Source of the DNA: Galerina marginata
Lineage: Eukaryota > Basidiomycota > Agaricomycetes > Agaricales > Galerinaceae
NCBI GenBank assembly: GCA_023014335.1
Contig: JAECYW010000016.1
Location: 1,550,001-1,614,000 of the forward strand
Length of the DNA stretch: 64,000 nt
Direction of reading: 5' to 3'
Position 1 is the first letter of the stretch. Every line of letters begins with the position of its first letter. Below are positions 12,449 through 25,769 of this stretch, piece by piece. Both the position numbers and the translations under genes were made by a program. The notes beneath the pieces were generated by a model. That model was not told the origin of the DNA. It saw only the letters and a program-made list of their open reading frames with translations, and did no database searches.

Positions 12449-14076
12449 TCATAAGAGTGACATGAAATTGTTTTCCAGAACCTTGAGATTTGCGAATGCC
12501 TCTCTTGAAAGCCCATTGAAGCTGATCACCGACGGCAAAGCATCGACCAGTGGTCCACATTCGTCCCATTTCCCAATGGTGTATGGGGTTGACAATGTTA
12601 GATGGCGTAGTGCCCAGTCGGGATATACGCGGCTGGTCATGTTTAGGAAGAAAAGACTGGTTCGTGGCTAGATGAACGAAAATTGCAAGTTGTTCACTGA
12701 CTTTTTTTCGACGGGGTAGAGGACCAGTAAGACGTACTTGGGACTGAACGTGAAACCGATTCTGACCTTCGGTGGAAGCACCGTTATCCCCGCTTCTTAT
12801 GGCCTCAAAGACCAACTTCAAGTCATGCAGCTCAGGTAGTCGCCCACTGACTAGATCGAAGAGATCACAACTCAAGAAATGCACATGCACCTCCAGACTT
12901 CGAATCGTGGGTTCTGTGTTGTGAAACACCGAGATGACGCTCTTTAATTCAAGGATTGTAAGAACGTAATTGCGGAACGCCACTCTTGATAGCATCTTTC
13001 GCATTGGATGGAGGTATTTCACCAAATTTCCTATTATCGATGTCCTGGGAGCTGCGCCAGCCCACTGGAATAGGCCGAGTTCTAGGGATGTCAAACGTGG
13101 CAGCTGTACTAGAAAGATAGGAAATTTAAACAATTCATCTGGTGAGGGCAATAAGTCGTTTGCGGGTAGGTCGCAAATATGTATGCTCAATTGTCTGAGC
13201 AAGTCGGCGTGCTTTGTCAAGAAAGAATCGATTCCTGTTGGGTATTCTGGTCGTAGACAGTCTAGTGGGTGATTAATAGATAGTATCTGGAGGTGAGGAA
13301 GTCGACCCAATGCAAGGAAAATGTGGGATGGATCGACTTTCGCATGAGGTGTATCAATTGAAAGACTGTGGAGTAACCGAGAATGTCGCATGATGAAAGC
13401 GGCAATCAAAGAAAAAGGTTTCTCGGGTCTTGTGTTTGGAAACAGGACGCGCAATGTGATGCTTAGGTCCTCGAGAGATTCTAGTGTCGGCGCTCCAGCT
13501 AGGGCATTAGAATATGCTTCCAGGGGGATGTCGAGTGAGAGATTTCGCAAATGAGAACCTTGAGCAGACCAAATAGTGGTGAAAAAGGATGTCGTTAAAT
13601 TGAGTGATAAGAAATCATCCCAAGGGTAGCATCCTATCGTCAAGGATGTAACTTCGGTCATGCAGGAGATATGTCGGAGGAGGGTTGCAGACTTGCTTAG
13701 CTTGCTGGGCTGGCTTGCTGCTCGAAAAATAAAGGTCCATAACTTTTTAGCGAGAGACTTTTTCTTTGGATTCGCGATTTCACCGAAGACGTGCGGGTGG
13801 ATTATCAGAGAGCGAACGCGTGTAGCTATCACAGGACTGTATGTACAGATTCATTTAGAGTTTGGACCCGTTCAGGGCATCATGAACTCACCTCATTGTC
13901 TTAAAGCAACGGCGAGTGTTCTCATCTCCATTGTGGTAAATCCTAACCTCGCGGTATTGCTGGTTCATGACCAAGTTGAAGAGCGCGCAGTTGACGCTGT
14001 ACAACTTTGAGAGCTCGGCTTGAGGAATCAATTTGGCGATGAGACACCAGATATCGAAAGGTAGGGCAAGCGCCAT
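12449..14076 (-). CDS. F-box/LRR-like protein
   Basis: Three exons (14076-13892, 13836-12738, 12667-12449) give 500 residues. The N-terminus MALALPFDIWCLIAKLI fits an F-box start (LP.DIW..I...L). The body is a series of Leu-rich segments such as RLPHLQILSI, QLPRLTSLELG and RLPELHDLKLVF, typical of the large F-box/LRR families in agaricomycetes. The end also has the LRR-type 'WALRHLTLST'. Such proteins usually link substrates to an SCF ubiquitin ligase through Skp1, but orphan copies are common and the substrate is unknown. The last intron (12737-12668) was chosen because it restores an LRR-like C-terminus; reading through it would give a longer basic tail. Confidence 0.75.
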
Positions 14077-14475
14077 GCGTTTTCTTCACCAAAGATCAAG
14101 CAACAAGACGAGGTGCAGTTTGAGGATGCGCAAATTTACCTCGAGCACATTCCCTAGACATTCTCTGCGGAAAGGCTGTGTTCTCGGCCATCAATCCTCC
14201 ACTATAATTGCATGCGGAATATCCTGCACAGTAGAAAAAATTTTGGGCATTGGGAAAAAGAACGAGCTGTAAGTTCTGTTGAGTCCCATGTTGAGTTGAA
14301 CATCGTGGATGGAAACACAGAATCGCAAACCAGCTGGATCCTGGGAGATTCCGGGCCGATCAGCCACTTACGCTCGGCACGAGTCCACCTTGGGGTCTCC
14401 GACTCTCCGTTAACATCACTAACGACCAGGACCTCATCGGCATCACGAGGAGGAGCCTGCTCATCCTTTCTCTGA
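14077..14475. promoter_or_regulatory. Divergent intergenic region, F-box gene / rhomboid gene
   Basis: About 400 bp between two divergent start codons, so it presumably holds both promoters. No clear TATA box or recognised motif was seen. Confidence 0.45.
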
Positions 14476-16151
14476 ATGCCAATGAATCTGATCACCTTGC
14501 GGTGCCAGTTTCCGAGACAGTATTCACTATGGCGAAAGCCTCTAGCGCTGCCAACGCGTCAATTCTCCCAAAGCACTTCGCGCGCTTTTCTACTACGGCC
14601 ATCTCGACACTTGCGACAAGAGGCCACATCACCAAGTCCTTCTGTTGCGGAGAAAGTGGGCTCTTCGACATGGCAAGACTCGACGTTCTATGAGAAGATA
14701 GGCAGGCCAGGGATCAGGAAACAAATCATCGTGAGCAAGACTTGTTGTTCTCCGTAGATTTACATTTTACTGAGGACAGAGTAGTTCGCAACTTTGACGT
14801 CGTTTCTGGCGTTCACATATGCTGCAACCCAGACAACAATAGAAACTGATCACTGGACGGAGAGAATGCTGGCTGCATCGCCAGTCTGGAATGTCAAGAC
14901 TATCACAAATACGGATTTAAAACGCGCACAAAACGCCGAACTGATACAGGTATAGCATCTTGCAAGCCCATTGGAACACGATAATGATTCCAATTCCCGT
15001 ATTACCAGGGCTTGCGAGAAACATTGGCCAATATTCAAAGCACTGTGCAGCAATTACCAGTCCTCATTCGACCCTGGATAAACCTGGCCTGTGTGTCGGT
15101 CATGCAACCGTATGCCGATGCTTCGGAGGGCAAACGTCTGTGTTGGAAGATTTGTCTGCTTAATGTCGCGGTATACGCGGCATGGAAGGTGAAGAGATGG
15201 AATGGGTTCATGACTAAACGATTCATGCACTACCCACTGTCCGGATTGTCGTATACCCTTATAACCAGTGTCTTCAGGTATGGCTGTTTCGGATGCGCAG
15301 GATTCCCAAAAGCTGATTTATTTTTTCCGATTTATAAAGCCATAGAACTGCACTGCATCTTTTGTGCAATTGCCTTGCCCTGGAAAGCTTTGGTTGGCCT
15401 TCGACGAACTTTCATCTTACGTTGACGGACTAACTTTTTAAACTAGGATCCGCTGCATATTATTACCTTCTCCGGGAACAAAACAAAGCAGAACCAGAGC
15501 TGCTGGAATCTACAACCGCATACCACTTCCTCGCCTTCTACATTTCAGGCAAGTTCACACACCTCGGCCAACCCACTCACTAACATTCAATCACGAAACC
15601 ACCAGCCGGCGTATTCTCCGGCCTCGTCTCCCATGTCGTTAGCGCGAAATTCCGCTTTCCGCGTATTGTCGCCGAACTCGCAGCATCAACAGGCAGGGCG
15701 AGGAAGACCGAAACCTGGGCAGGCGCCGTCGCCGCTACCTCCACCTCCGCTGCGCAAACCACGGCCAAAAGAAAAACTCTGGACATCCTACCTAGTCTAG
15801 GTGCATCAGGCGCGATCTATGGCGCAGTCACCATGACTGCGCTGGCGTTTCCCGACTCACAAGTAGCTCTATTTATACCTCCCAGCTATCCTATCAATAT
15901 CCAATATGGCGTCGGCGGGCTGATGCTGTTGGATGTCATTGGTATTATGCGGGGATGGAGGTTTGTCTGTTTTCCGTCTTGTATCAACGACGCTAATATT
16001 GACATTGAATGACAGAATGTTCGACCACTGGGCACATCTGGGAGGCGCTGCTTTCGGTGTCGCCTATTATTACTATGGACCCTCTTACTGGCGATACCTC
16101 CGAGAGTCGACAACAGAACTTGATAAGGCCAAATCTGAGTCATCATCGTGA
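14476..16151 (+). CDS. PCP1: Mitochondrial rhomboid protease (Pcp1/Rbd1/PARL type)
   Basis: Seven exons (14476-14730, 14785-14949, 15009-15277, 15340-15392, 15447-15548, 15606-15960, 16016-16151) give 444 residues. The N-terminus is rich in Arg, Ser and Leu with few acids (RQYSLWRKPLALPTR...), as expected for a mitochondrial presequence. The rhomboid core has the HLLCNCLALESFGSAA helix, the catalytic motif GASGAIYG with Ser349, and the final helix with FDHWAHLGGAAFG, where His407 completes the Ser-His dyad. Yeast Pcp1 cleaves Mgm1 and Ccp1 in the inner membrane; the same role is inferred here. Intron 5 (15549-15605) starts with GC (gcaagt...cag), a GC-AG intron required to keep frame through YISAGVFSG. 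Confidence 0.87.
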
Positions 16152-16527
16152 ATCTGATTCCCCATGCGTGCATCAGACGAGCTATCGCGCCCCGACTACT
16201 CGCGCTCGGTGTATTAGAAAACTTACGGCTGGAAGCCGGTTGATGTCGCAGAAAGCTCAGGCGTTCACCACACCCACATTTTGCAGCGCCCACGACCACA
16301 ACAAATCTCTGCGCCCGCCGCTTTTATATAACCACAACAATTATAAATTACTGTAAAGGCACTATTACAAGGGTTCAAAGCGTTACTAAGTACGAGAGCT
16401 ACTAGAGTCTGTCCAATACAATATCCCTATATTCGTGTAAATGGTCATAACAGATGTTCAAAGCATTGCGAACTACAGGCTACTAGAGTCCATCCGATAT
16501 CATATTTCTTTATAACTGTAACGATAC
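16152..16527. other. Convergent 3' region
   Basis: About 375 bp between the stop codons of the rhomboid and aspartic protease genes. It contains a short imperfect direct repeat: 'ttcaaagcgttac.agta' near 16374 resembles 'ttcaaagcattgcgaacta' near 16457, each followed by 'ctactagagtc..tcc'. No gene seen. Confidence 0.5.
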
Positions 16528-18423
16528 CTAGAGCAAGATGTCCGCCGTAAAGGCTATCACTGCTGAAAGACCCGCCAGGGGGACAGCATTTGAGGCGAGG
16601 GAAGGAGCACTGTTTGCGCCTCTAACTATCGTACCGGAAGTCGCAGACACGGTAGCGGCTGCAGACCCGATGGTGGGCGTCGGGACAGGGAGGTTGGCCC
16701 CGTTCTGTGCGAGAGCTGCGGCTGAGAGATTGGCGAATCCGATGGACAGAGGTTGATAGCGGAATACGGAGTAGACGTTTTTCTGGATCGGGAAAGAGAT
16801 GCCAGTTAGTAAATATGGCGGGAATGAAATGACCGAGGAGACGTACGAGGAAGGTATCTCCTACGATCCAAGATGGCGCAGAGCTACCCGTGGTGAGGAC
16901 GAAGAACGAGCCGAGACATGTATTACGCGTCAATCTGGAGAGCTGGAAGTCGGCGGGGCTGATCGACCAGCTCTGGCCACCAAAGGACAGGCTAACTGTG
17001 ACGGATGTGTCGCAAGCTAATGGACGAGGCCTCAAGGTTTAGAGGGTATAAGATGACCGCCAAAGGAAGGAGAATACTTACGGTAGGTATAATAATTCTC
17101 GAAGTTCCCGGTTCCCAGTTGCGACCCGGGAATCTGAGCAAATATTTGTGCGATGTAATGGGCTGGTCCGCCGACGAGGGTGGTGCCCGTGTCGATAGCG
17201 GCATAGGAGTCTTGATCGGATGGTAGGGATATTGAGTTGCCCTGTACGGTGAGTGCTATGGGATACGATGAGGCATTGAGCTAGGCGAGCAAAATATGGA
17301 AACATACAGGTCATCGGAAGGATCCAATATGAGCCTTGTACTGGCATATTAACGTAGTCGATATCTCCTGTGTACAGACTGGAATTTGTGAAACCTGGGC
17401 GATGCCCGTGTCAGATGCGTCTGAGCTGCGCTAGAAACTCTGCGGCTTACCCATCGTGAAAGATCCTCCTGCTTCTTCCGTTTGCGCGGACGAATCGTTG
17501 AGGAAGCTACGCCAAGAGACAGCAAGTCAGCGTCAATATTTCATTCAAAAGAAAATAAATGACATACCGGGTAAGCTGAAACGCCATGAGCGGCGAATCC
17601 CAAGATCCGCTGTCGACAAGCGTTTGCCAGAGGGGTTTCGCCTTCGAGGCGGCGATGGTTTGGAATGCGAGTCCGAGCAGGCCAGAGACTGGGGCGGTCA
17701 ACAGCCCAGAGGAGACCTGGTCGCAGACGGCGAAAATCTGGTTCTGCACAGAGAACCCGGCCATCTGCACGACGTCGGAGCCAAGCGAGCCGGCGGCCTG
17801 GCCGCTGCCATAGGTGATGCTGAAGGGAGTGCTTTGGTTCTGAAATGTGGAGGAGGTGGAGGGGTTGAAGGTAGGCACGTTGCCGCACCCTGAGGTGCAT
17901 GAGGAATCGGCGATCCAGAGGTCGCTGTGAACGAAGTAGGGTCAGCGTTGTAATTCATTCACGAGGCAGGGGAATGACGTACGATGAACCGGTGTCGAGA
18001 ATGACGTTGTAGGACGTTGGTGGGGTGCCAATGGCCACCGAACCATAGTAGCTGGATATCGCGCATCGTCAGCTTGGTATTCGATGTGCAAAGAATGATG
18101 TTCATGAAGCTCCTCACCTTGAGTCGCCATTCTGGTTCACAAGCCTAAGCGTACATCAGCTCTCTTTTCGCGTTGCTCAAGAGAAGGACCACTCACAAAT
18201 TCGTGCCCGTCCCCCGTTTGTCGTGCTTGGGATTCCCGTACTTGGCTTCCAGCCCCTCTCGATGGTTCTTCGCCCAGACGCCCCATTCTGCCAGTGAATT
18301 ATGTGCATTTGCTCTCCTCTTGAGCGCGATTGTCTGACCAGCCGGTCCGTTCGTCTGAGGCGCGGCGGAGGCGTAGGTCGTCAGCGAAAGCAATACAGCA
18401 GAGATGAGGGGATTAGAAAGCAT
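16528..18423 (-). CDS. Secreted pepsin-like aspartic protease (family A1), possibly GPI-anchored
   Basis: Nine exons (18423-18197, 18144-18118, 18051-17983, 17924-17568, 17506-17451, 17394-17308, 17255-17082, 17016-16847, 16782-16528) give 473 residues. Residues 1-21 are a signal peptide (MLSNPLISAVLLSLTTYASA). A propeptide runs to about residue 75. The mature domain has both catalytic motifs: VILDTGSSDLW (Asp104) and AIDTGTTLVGG (Asp296), the flap-region YGSGQAAG, and WIVGDTFLKNVYSVF. The tail is Ala/Ser/Thr-rich and ends in a hydrophobic run (AGLSAVIAFTADILL), consistent with a GPI signal. Expected role: acid proteolysis outside the cell or at the wall. The nine-exon frame closes exactly. 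Confidence 0.9.
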
Positions 18424-19322
18424 AATGAAGTGGGGAAATAGCGATTTGATGAGAACAGAACTCGAAAGGCGGTAAGGAAGAGAGTTTGTTTAAATGCGAC
18501 GTGACCAGCAGGGAATGGAAAAGCAGAGAAACACCAGTGAAACTGCGCTCGGCCGGCGAGAAATGAGAGGAGCGATGAAAGGGGATGGGGTAGCCAAGAG
18601 AGAAAGAGGCAGTACTTGAATCGAGATTGTCTGGATGATATACCGATCGGGATATTTTAGTCCTGTCCATTGGGCGGCCTGCGAGACAATTCATGTCTGA
18701 GAATGCGGATATCCCGAGGTTTCTTGAGGTCATAGATGCTAGAAAGCTTGTAATTTGCATGGAAAGACCATTACCGAAGCCCAAGCCTTCGTGTTTTCGA
18801 CTTGGTAATTATTATGCTGCGCAAGTTCGATCATCGGAGGTCGGCTGGAGAGCCAATCAACGATGACGTACTAACTTCCATATTTGGGCAGCTGGACACC
18901 ATATCCGTAATGCCTCCGTCTGACCGGAGCGCCTTTTGTTCGCGCAAGTCGCGTTGATTGCATTGCACCGGAGTGACCATTGAGGTAAGCGCTTACGTGC
19001 AGTATAAGGACGCTATATTCACACATAATAAATGAATAGATGGACAATAAGGAAACGACAAGACGTACCTTGGCCCGAGCAGTCGGCATTTACACCTCCC
19101 GCAGCACGGGCATTGAGGACCTCAATGAAGGAGCTTCCGATGACCAGAGATTAGAAGATACACACCCCAGGTGAACGCACAGCCTTAACATGAATAGCCC
19201 TCAAATAGTTCAAGCCATCACACAATGGACAAATTAGAGAGTGAATGAAATGAAATAAATATGCAAGTGTACACTATGAATACAATACTAAACAAACAAC
19301 AGAATAAAAAGTCCCAACTCCT
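18424..19322. other. Region between aspartic protease and H3, with a possible unrecognised gene
   Basis: On the minus strand at about 19150-18780, three coding-like pieces are separated by plausible short introns: one reading SSFIEVLNARAAGGVNADC, one with DLREQKALRSDGGI and SSCPNMEV, and one with QVENTKAWAS ending near 18781. I could not find a convincing start or end, so no gene is called. It may be an eroded gene or a small gene with unusual introns. Confidence 0.3.
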
Positions 19323-19853
<531 letters not shown>

Positions 19854-20156
19854 TGGAGATGATGTGAGAGGCTGTTGGTGGAGGTGCTGAACGGTGGTGG
19901 TGGTGGTTGATGCAAGAGCGGATGAGGGGTCTCAAGTCCAAATCCGGCTGCGATTATATATAAACGCGATCGCGTTCAACACGTGACATCCGCGCCTCTC
20001 AATCAACAAACGGAAAGAAATGCAGCACAGCCACATTGCGCTGTTATATAACCGGGCTTCGGAGTCCGACGATCTGGCATCCGCATTCTTGCCTCATCAC
20101 CATCACCACACAACCCACTCACCACTTTCACCACCCACCAACCTACTTAAATCAAC
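19854..20156. promoter_or_regulatory. Bidirectional histone H3/H4 promoter
   Basis: 303 bp separate the two start codons. TATA-like blocks lie on each side ('attatatataaac' near 19954 and 'gttatataacc' near 20042), with G/C-rich boxes between them ('gcgatcgcg' near 19968, 'acacgtgac' near 19979). Divergent H3-H4 pairs with a shared promoter are standard in fungi and serve coordinated S-phase expression. Which boxes are bound is not known from sequence. Confidence 0.75.
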
Positions 20157-20633
<477 letters not shown>

Positions 20634-21106
20634 ATGTGTGGACTTATTTTTATTGCTTTTGTGTAAACATATTGTACTATTATCTATTTATCCACTTTTC
20701 TCTCGCACTCACTTGTGAACTTTAAGTTACGATTGGCTCTCCCAGACTCCCAGAACGCTTCTTCGCGACCTCCGCCATGTTCTCACGTAGAAAGTGTGCT
20801 TGGATGGCACTTATGGCGACAACGCGTCGAGAGCTCGTTCACATCGGGGGCCATCACTAATAGCCTCTATTGCTTTGCGACAGCTTACGACAAGCGACGA
20901 ATCCGTCGATCTTCCGCGCTCCCCGACGTATCACCTCCCACGTTTTGCCGGAGATTCGCCGTTGGATATAGGTGCTGACTTTGCGTAACCCAGGAACCCT
21001 CCCTTTCTTTGCCGACTTATGGTTATCATATCGACGGCTGCCTAAGAAATTTATTTAAAAGGCGCTAATCGATTCATGATTTCTCCAGTAAACAGCCTTG
21101 AACACA
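20634..21106. other. Intergenic region
   Basis: About 470 bp between H4 and the downstream F-box gene, both on plus. Two overlapping frames (20715-20988) are open but show no family signal. The part after about 21000, with 'atttatttaaaagg', is probably the F-box promoter. Confidence 0.45.
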
Positions 21107-22272
21107 ATGGCCTTGCCTAATGAGACCCTCACCACCATTTTCGACGAGCTTCCACCCTCATCGTTGGCGGCGGCGGCGCGCGTGTCGATGCGCTTCAATG
21201 CCGTTGCCGAACGTGTTCTTTATGCTTCCATTTATATCACCGATCTGCTCACAGAAATATCACCTCTTCCGCTGAAGACCCTAAGGTGGTGCGAGGCCAT
21301 GCGGCGGAGGCCTCACCTCTTCGAGTCGGCCAAGAAATTACACATTCGATGGCAAGCTAATCCATCGGCTCCCCTCCCTCCACCACATTATTTATTCAAC
21401 GCCTGCGAAGAGTTCGCGGACGTCCTGCGGCTGCTCACTCCGCTCGAATCGCTCGACTTGTTCCTTGGACCCGCGAACCTCGTTCGCGTCGCCTACCAGC
21501 CACCGATGCACGCTATCGAGCAAGTGATACGCGGGTGCCATTTTTCTCATCTCCGATCGTGCACCTTAGGGGCGGAGAGCGCGAAGGGCGTGCAGCCATA
21601 CACAAACATTCTCATCGGGTTCTTGGCCTCTCTCACCACCTTACGTCATCTCAGATTATCGGACCTGCATTCGGCGCTGGACCTTCCCTCCGAGGCGCTG
21701 GCCCAGCTTTCGTCGTTCCGTGGTTCAGCCGACGCTGCTGCGTCTCTGCTGCCGGGTCGCCCAGTCCAGTACCTCTCTCTCATCGGCCAGGATTCCGACG
21801 TTACCCGTGATAACCTCCCCCGCATGACACGCACGACTGTGCCCCTTCGGTACCTGGACTTGTCAGCCATGTCAGTCCGCCCAGTTCTCCTGCGCAATGT
21901 CTCGACATACCTTCCCACTGTGGAAAGCTTGCGCGTGAAGCTCGCCCTTCGCCACACCCTACATTATTCATTTTCCGGCATCGTGAGTCCTCCCATGTCC
22001 CTTTATAAATTATACCTCTCCATCTAATATATTTGATACAACAGAGGATATTGGCCGGGCTCTCGTCTGTATTGAATGCCTTTCATCAACTCTCATACCT
22101 TGATCTATCACCGACGGGTATAGATGGTGTGGGAAGGGCCGATTCCCTTGAAGAACTCGCTCTATGCATGGAATGGCATCGCGCATGTCCATCCTTGCGC
22201 CGAATCATATTTCCATCCCAAACAGAGTGGAATCTCAACCTCAGCAACGTCTGGACGCTCGTTGACAACTGA
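21107..22272 (+). CDS. F-box protein with LRR-like repeats
   Basis: Two exons (21107-21982, 22045-22272) give 367 residues. The N-terminus MALPNETLTTIFDELPPSSLAAAARVSMRFNAV is a good F-box (LP.E.L..IF..L...L..A..V). Leu-rich segments follow (LASLTTLRHLRLSDL, VPLRYLDLSAMSV, FHQLSYLDLSPTGI). It is similar in plan to, but not an obvious copy of, the F-box gene at 12.4-14.1 kb. Expected function: SCF substrate adaptor. The end ...NVWTLVDN is plain; a further 3' exon cannot be excluded. The first exon is markedly more G/C-rich than neighbouring DNA. Confidence 0.75.
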
Positions 22273-22808
22273 GCCCGACGCAGTGTACGTCGATCTGGAA
22301 CCACAAAATAGACTCTTTTCAATTGAATTCAGGACGTTCAAATGGACTCTCAAATAGAAGCTGTAGAACAATACCTCGGTTTCCGGGGCAGAACTTTCAT
22401 TCCATGCAACTGTTGTATTCTTCCTATGTCGAGATACTCACCGTCTATATTTGTTCGTCACCAACTTAGTGGGGCGGATGTACAATGACCAATAGAGTAG
22501 GATCTTTCATAACTCGCAGATTATTATGTACTACTTAATGTACGCGACCGTCACGATAGCAAATAAATACTACTAGGAACAAAAAAGAATAAAGGTCTTG
22601 GTTGGAAACTTATACACAATGAGATAGTGGTTACATGGTTGGGGGCTTGAAAAGAAAGTCGAAAAAATAGAATGGAGCGTCCTTGACCAAAGCATGCGCA
22701 TCAGACAGTGCGAAGGGTGTGTGTGGGTATATCAAATGTAAGAATTGCCATGAAAAAACGGGGCGATGATAGAGCTGCGTCTCGGACGGATGAAAGACAA
22801 CATAAGGA
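22273..22808. other. Convergent intergenic region
   Basis: About 540 bp between the F-box stop and the RhoGAP stop. A/T-rich; no gene or structured RNA recognised. Confidence 0.5.
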
Positions 22809-25528
22809 TCATTCTGATTCGTCGATAAAGATATCCGTGTAGTGGTTGAGAATCATTTCAATTGCCTAGTTCAAAACAAGCTTCGTTAGTTCGGGAACGG
22901 CGTTGCATGGAGAATATTCGGACCGTATTCTGAAAGGATTGGTCGGCCATGACCCCTCCCTGGCCGTTAATTGACGCTTGTTGGCCGAAGAGAGTGGGCC
23001 CAAAAACGATTGCTAGATTCTGCATGGACATAGAGTTCTCCGCAGAGTGTTGATTGATCCTGAATAGAATACGAAAAATAAGCACGGGTTGTGGTCCTTT
23101 CCCGCGGGATCATAAACCACGAGGCTTACCTATGCAGGTGACCCAGGAAGTACTTCAGAGTTGCATAATTTGGATCAGGAAGCTCATTGACGCGTTCGTG
23201 TAGCCGGATATGCCGTAGTCTATCATTCTCAATCTCTGTCAACAATTCGAAGCGAACTCAGTCAGCACTTCTCCGAAACGTCCATCGAGTTCTCAGAAAA
23301 TTACACGCACTGGCAGCCTCGATGAATCCTTGATGAAGTGAATCGGTCATCAGTGGTACGGGCAGCTCGCGTAACCACATCTTTAGCACACTAGAAACGT
23401 TATTTATATCGCCCGACCATTCAGGCGCATCTAAATCAACCGCTTCAAGGTCTAAAAGCGTAAAATGAGCGGATTAAGAACACAAGTCACAGGCCATGAC
23501 AACAGTGGTAAACATAGGTAGTGACGTACCTTTGTCGAGTCGCTGCCGCAGGTTGGCGACCTTGCTCGTCATCCCGCTGACCCTGTAAATGCCTTGCGAC
23601 CGTATACCATATTTCTCGATGGCCTCGCAACACTTCACCATTATAGGTGGTACTTCCACATTGTCGCGCAACATCTGCTCCGCGAGATCAACGCCAAACG
23701 TCGGTAGCCCTTTATCCTGGATACCGTTGGAACCGTTCGTTGCAGGGGTTACTGGAGCATGCATTTTTTCGCTGAACGAAGGCAGTGGAGGTAACTGTCG
23801 AGTGTTGAATGAGTCACAGCCTCAGATCAGAATTTTGTAAAACCAAAGCTCACAAATCCTTCCTCGGAAGGTCCCTCCCTACGAGGTCCTCGCGGTGGAG
23901 CACTGCCGCGGGCAAATGCATAATTTTGCATGTATGTTTTGAAGTCACCACGATTGTCGATTGTTTCTATGGTGGCTTTCAAGCCAAGACCTACATCCTG
24001 GCGGTCAATAACGCATTAGGTTGAACGGTTATTAATTTAGACGAACCCTCTTCGCCAGGAGGCGCCAAGGTTGAACCATCGCTCAAAACGATGCTCTCAA
24101 ACAAGAAGGCGTATCTTGTCAAGTGATACTGTGTCCCAAGATCAATTTCATCCGCACACTCCTTCAAGGCCTAAGAAAGATCGGGCGATAAGTCAAGTTC
24201 CGTCTTTAGATATGGATCACGTACGCGCAGTATCCGGGGCAATTGAAAATTGAAGTACTCTTGTCTCGTGGCCTGCGTCTCAGTCACTGCCTTTCGGTAT
24301 TGGTCCGATGCATTCGATAACCTGGATCGAATATCGTCCTCTTGCCGTTGAATCTTGACAAGGTTCATGTTAATTAATTACCCCTTAATCACGAGGATAG
24401 GAAATGCACCAACATTTCCCGGATTTTTTCCCTTCAAGAGGAGCCCACCCTTGGCTACAGCTTTCCCGATTGCGCGTTTCCCTCCGGCACCCCCTGACCG
24501 ATTTTGCATTCCGGTGTCTTTGACAGACTCGCCCTCCTTCTGAAGAAGTACCCGCTCCAGTTCTTCGGACGTGAAATCCAGACGGTTTTTACATTTCTCA
24601 GTGACGCCTTCTGACTCCTGAAGCGCTCGCTCATATCGGGTCGCGAGGTCCTTAGTCTAGGAAACAGCGAGGATTAGTAACAGTTACTTCCAAGACAAGA
24701 AACCCACTAACTTGTTTCCGATTCTTATCTACCTCTTTGACCAATGTCGCCAATTCTTCACTCATTTCGTTTAATCGCTGAGCGAACCTCAATCTATTTT
24801 CGGCCATCGCCTCATGGATCCGCATAGACGACTGCCATGCCGACACAAAAGTCCTGTTCGCAGATTGAGACGAGGCAAGGAAAAACATTCTGCAGGAGCT
24901 TACCCTGCCTTTCCGTCGTTGAGAGCATACACCTCGGAGGTCGACCGAGAAAGTTTATGAAGCGTCTTCCCATACTCCTCCTCAACGATTGCGCGCTTCT
25001 TAAAAAAGACCGAGGCTTCCTGACATGGTGAGTGGTAATTAGGAGTGTGACGCAGACAGCAATCAGTGTTCTCACCCTGCATGACACGATACCTTGCTTT
25101 ATTCGATCGAGAAGCAAGGGAACACCGCACTGGTTTGAAGGAACGGAAAATGAGTAACACGGCAACAAATACATGAGGGAAGATAATGTATTAATGCTTA
25201 CATCCAGTTCACAAAGTGCCCTCAGTACATTCTCGTCGAAAGTTGGTTCTACCAAGCTTGGCGTGCCACTATGAATAGTGGATAACGTGTCGCGACGGTC
25301 TACGAATGTCGTGGCATTGTTGTCCCGCCATGGTTGCGATGAAGGCGACTTTCCGGACGACTCTGTACTTGAGCGAGGTTGAGGTGAGGTCGATGCAACG
25401 TGTGGGCCAGATGATGAGTGTTCCTCCACGGAATCGAGAGAATAAGATGGACGGCCATAACTGTGAAGGTCGGTCGACCGATCCTCCCAAGCCGTCGTTG
25501 TTGAGGAGGTATATCCGTCCTCCGCCAT
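22809..25528 (-). CDS. rgd1: F-BAR and RhoGAP protein (Rgd1 type)
   Basis: Thirteen exons (25528-25202, 25129-25076, 25019-24904, 24853-24712, 24656-24414, 24353-24225, 24170-24047, 23990-23854, 23794-23530, 23451-23311, 23235-23130, 23059-22924, 22865-22809) give 658 residues. About 100 Ser/Thr-rich residues lead into an F-BAR (FCH) domain: LLLDRIKQGIVSCREASVF, KKRAIVEEEYGKTLHKLSR, LKECADEIDLGTQYHLTRYA. A linker leads to a RhoGAP domain with the arginine-finger segment GIYRVSGM and the conserved MSMQNLAIVFGPTLFG. This domain order matches Rgd1, which inactivates Rho3/Rho4-type GTPases and binds curved membrane at growth sites in yeast. Substrate GTPases here are inferred. The intron near 24046 was placed with its 3' site at 23991 because the nearer AG breaks frame. 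Confidence 0.88.
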
Positions 25529-25769
25529 CGCCAGGCTTGCTGAGCACGTCTAGTATGCCAGCGTGGTGGGCTGTGAGCAAAGCTGCGTGAGAGGGAGAAA
25601 GAACTGTGCAACGGCGAGCACGCTCTGAGTTTACCGTCCTAATCATGTCCTCACGTGCTACCCGTCGCTTTGCCGCATGTGGCAGTGACAGCCACCGTAA
25701 TGGACCCTGCATTTAATCTTGATCCTGACAATCACTGTTGGACCCACACTGGCAATATGTCCATTCATC
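25529..25769. promoter_or_regulatory. Divergent promoter, Rgd1-like / Rkm5-like
   Basis: 241 bp between two divergent start codons. It must hold both core promoters; no TATA box is evident. Confidence 0.5.

Noticed and set aside
12402..12737. Reading the F-box gene straight through to a basic C-terminus
   Set aside because: An intron at 12737-12668 gives an LRR-like end and keeps frame; the read-through sequence is low in Leu pattern.
16374..16500. Short repeated motif between the rhomboid and protease genes as a mobile element
   Set aside because: Only two imperfect copies of about 40 bp; no terminal structure.
18413..18784. 123-codon minus-strand frame upstream of the aspartic protease
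   Set aside because: It overlaps the protease start and promoter, is in another frame, and shows no family motif.
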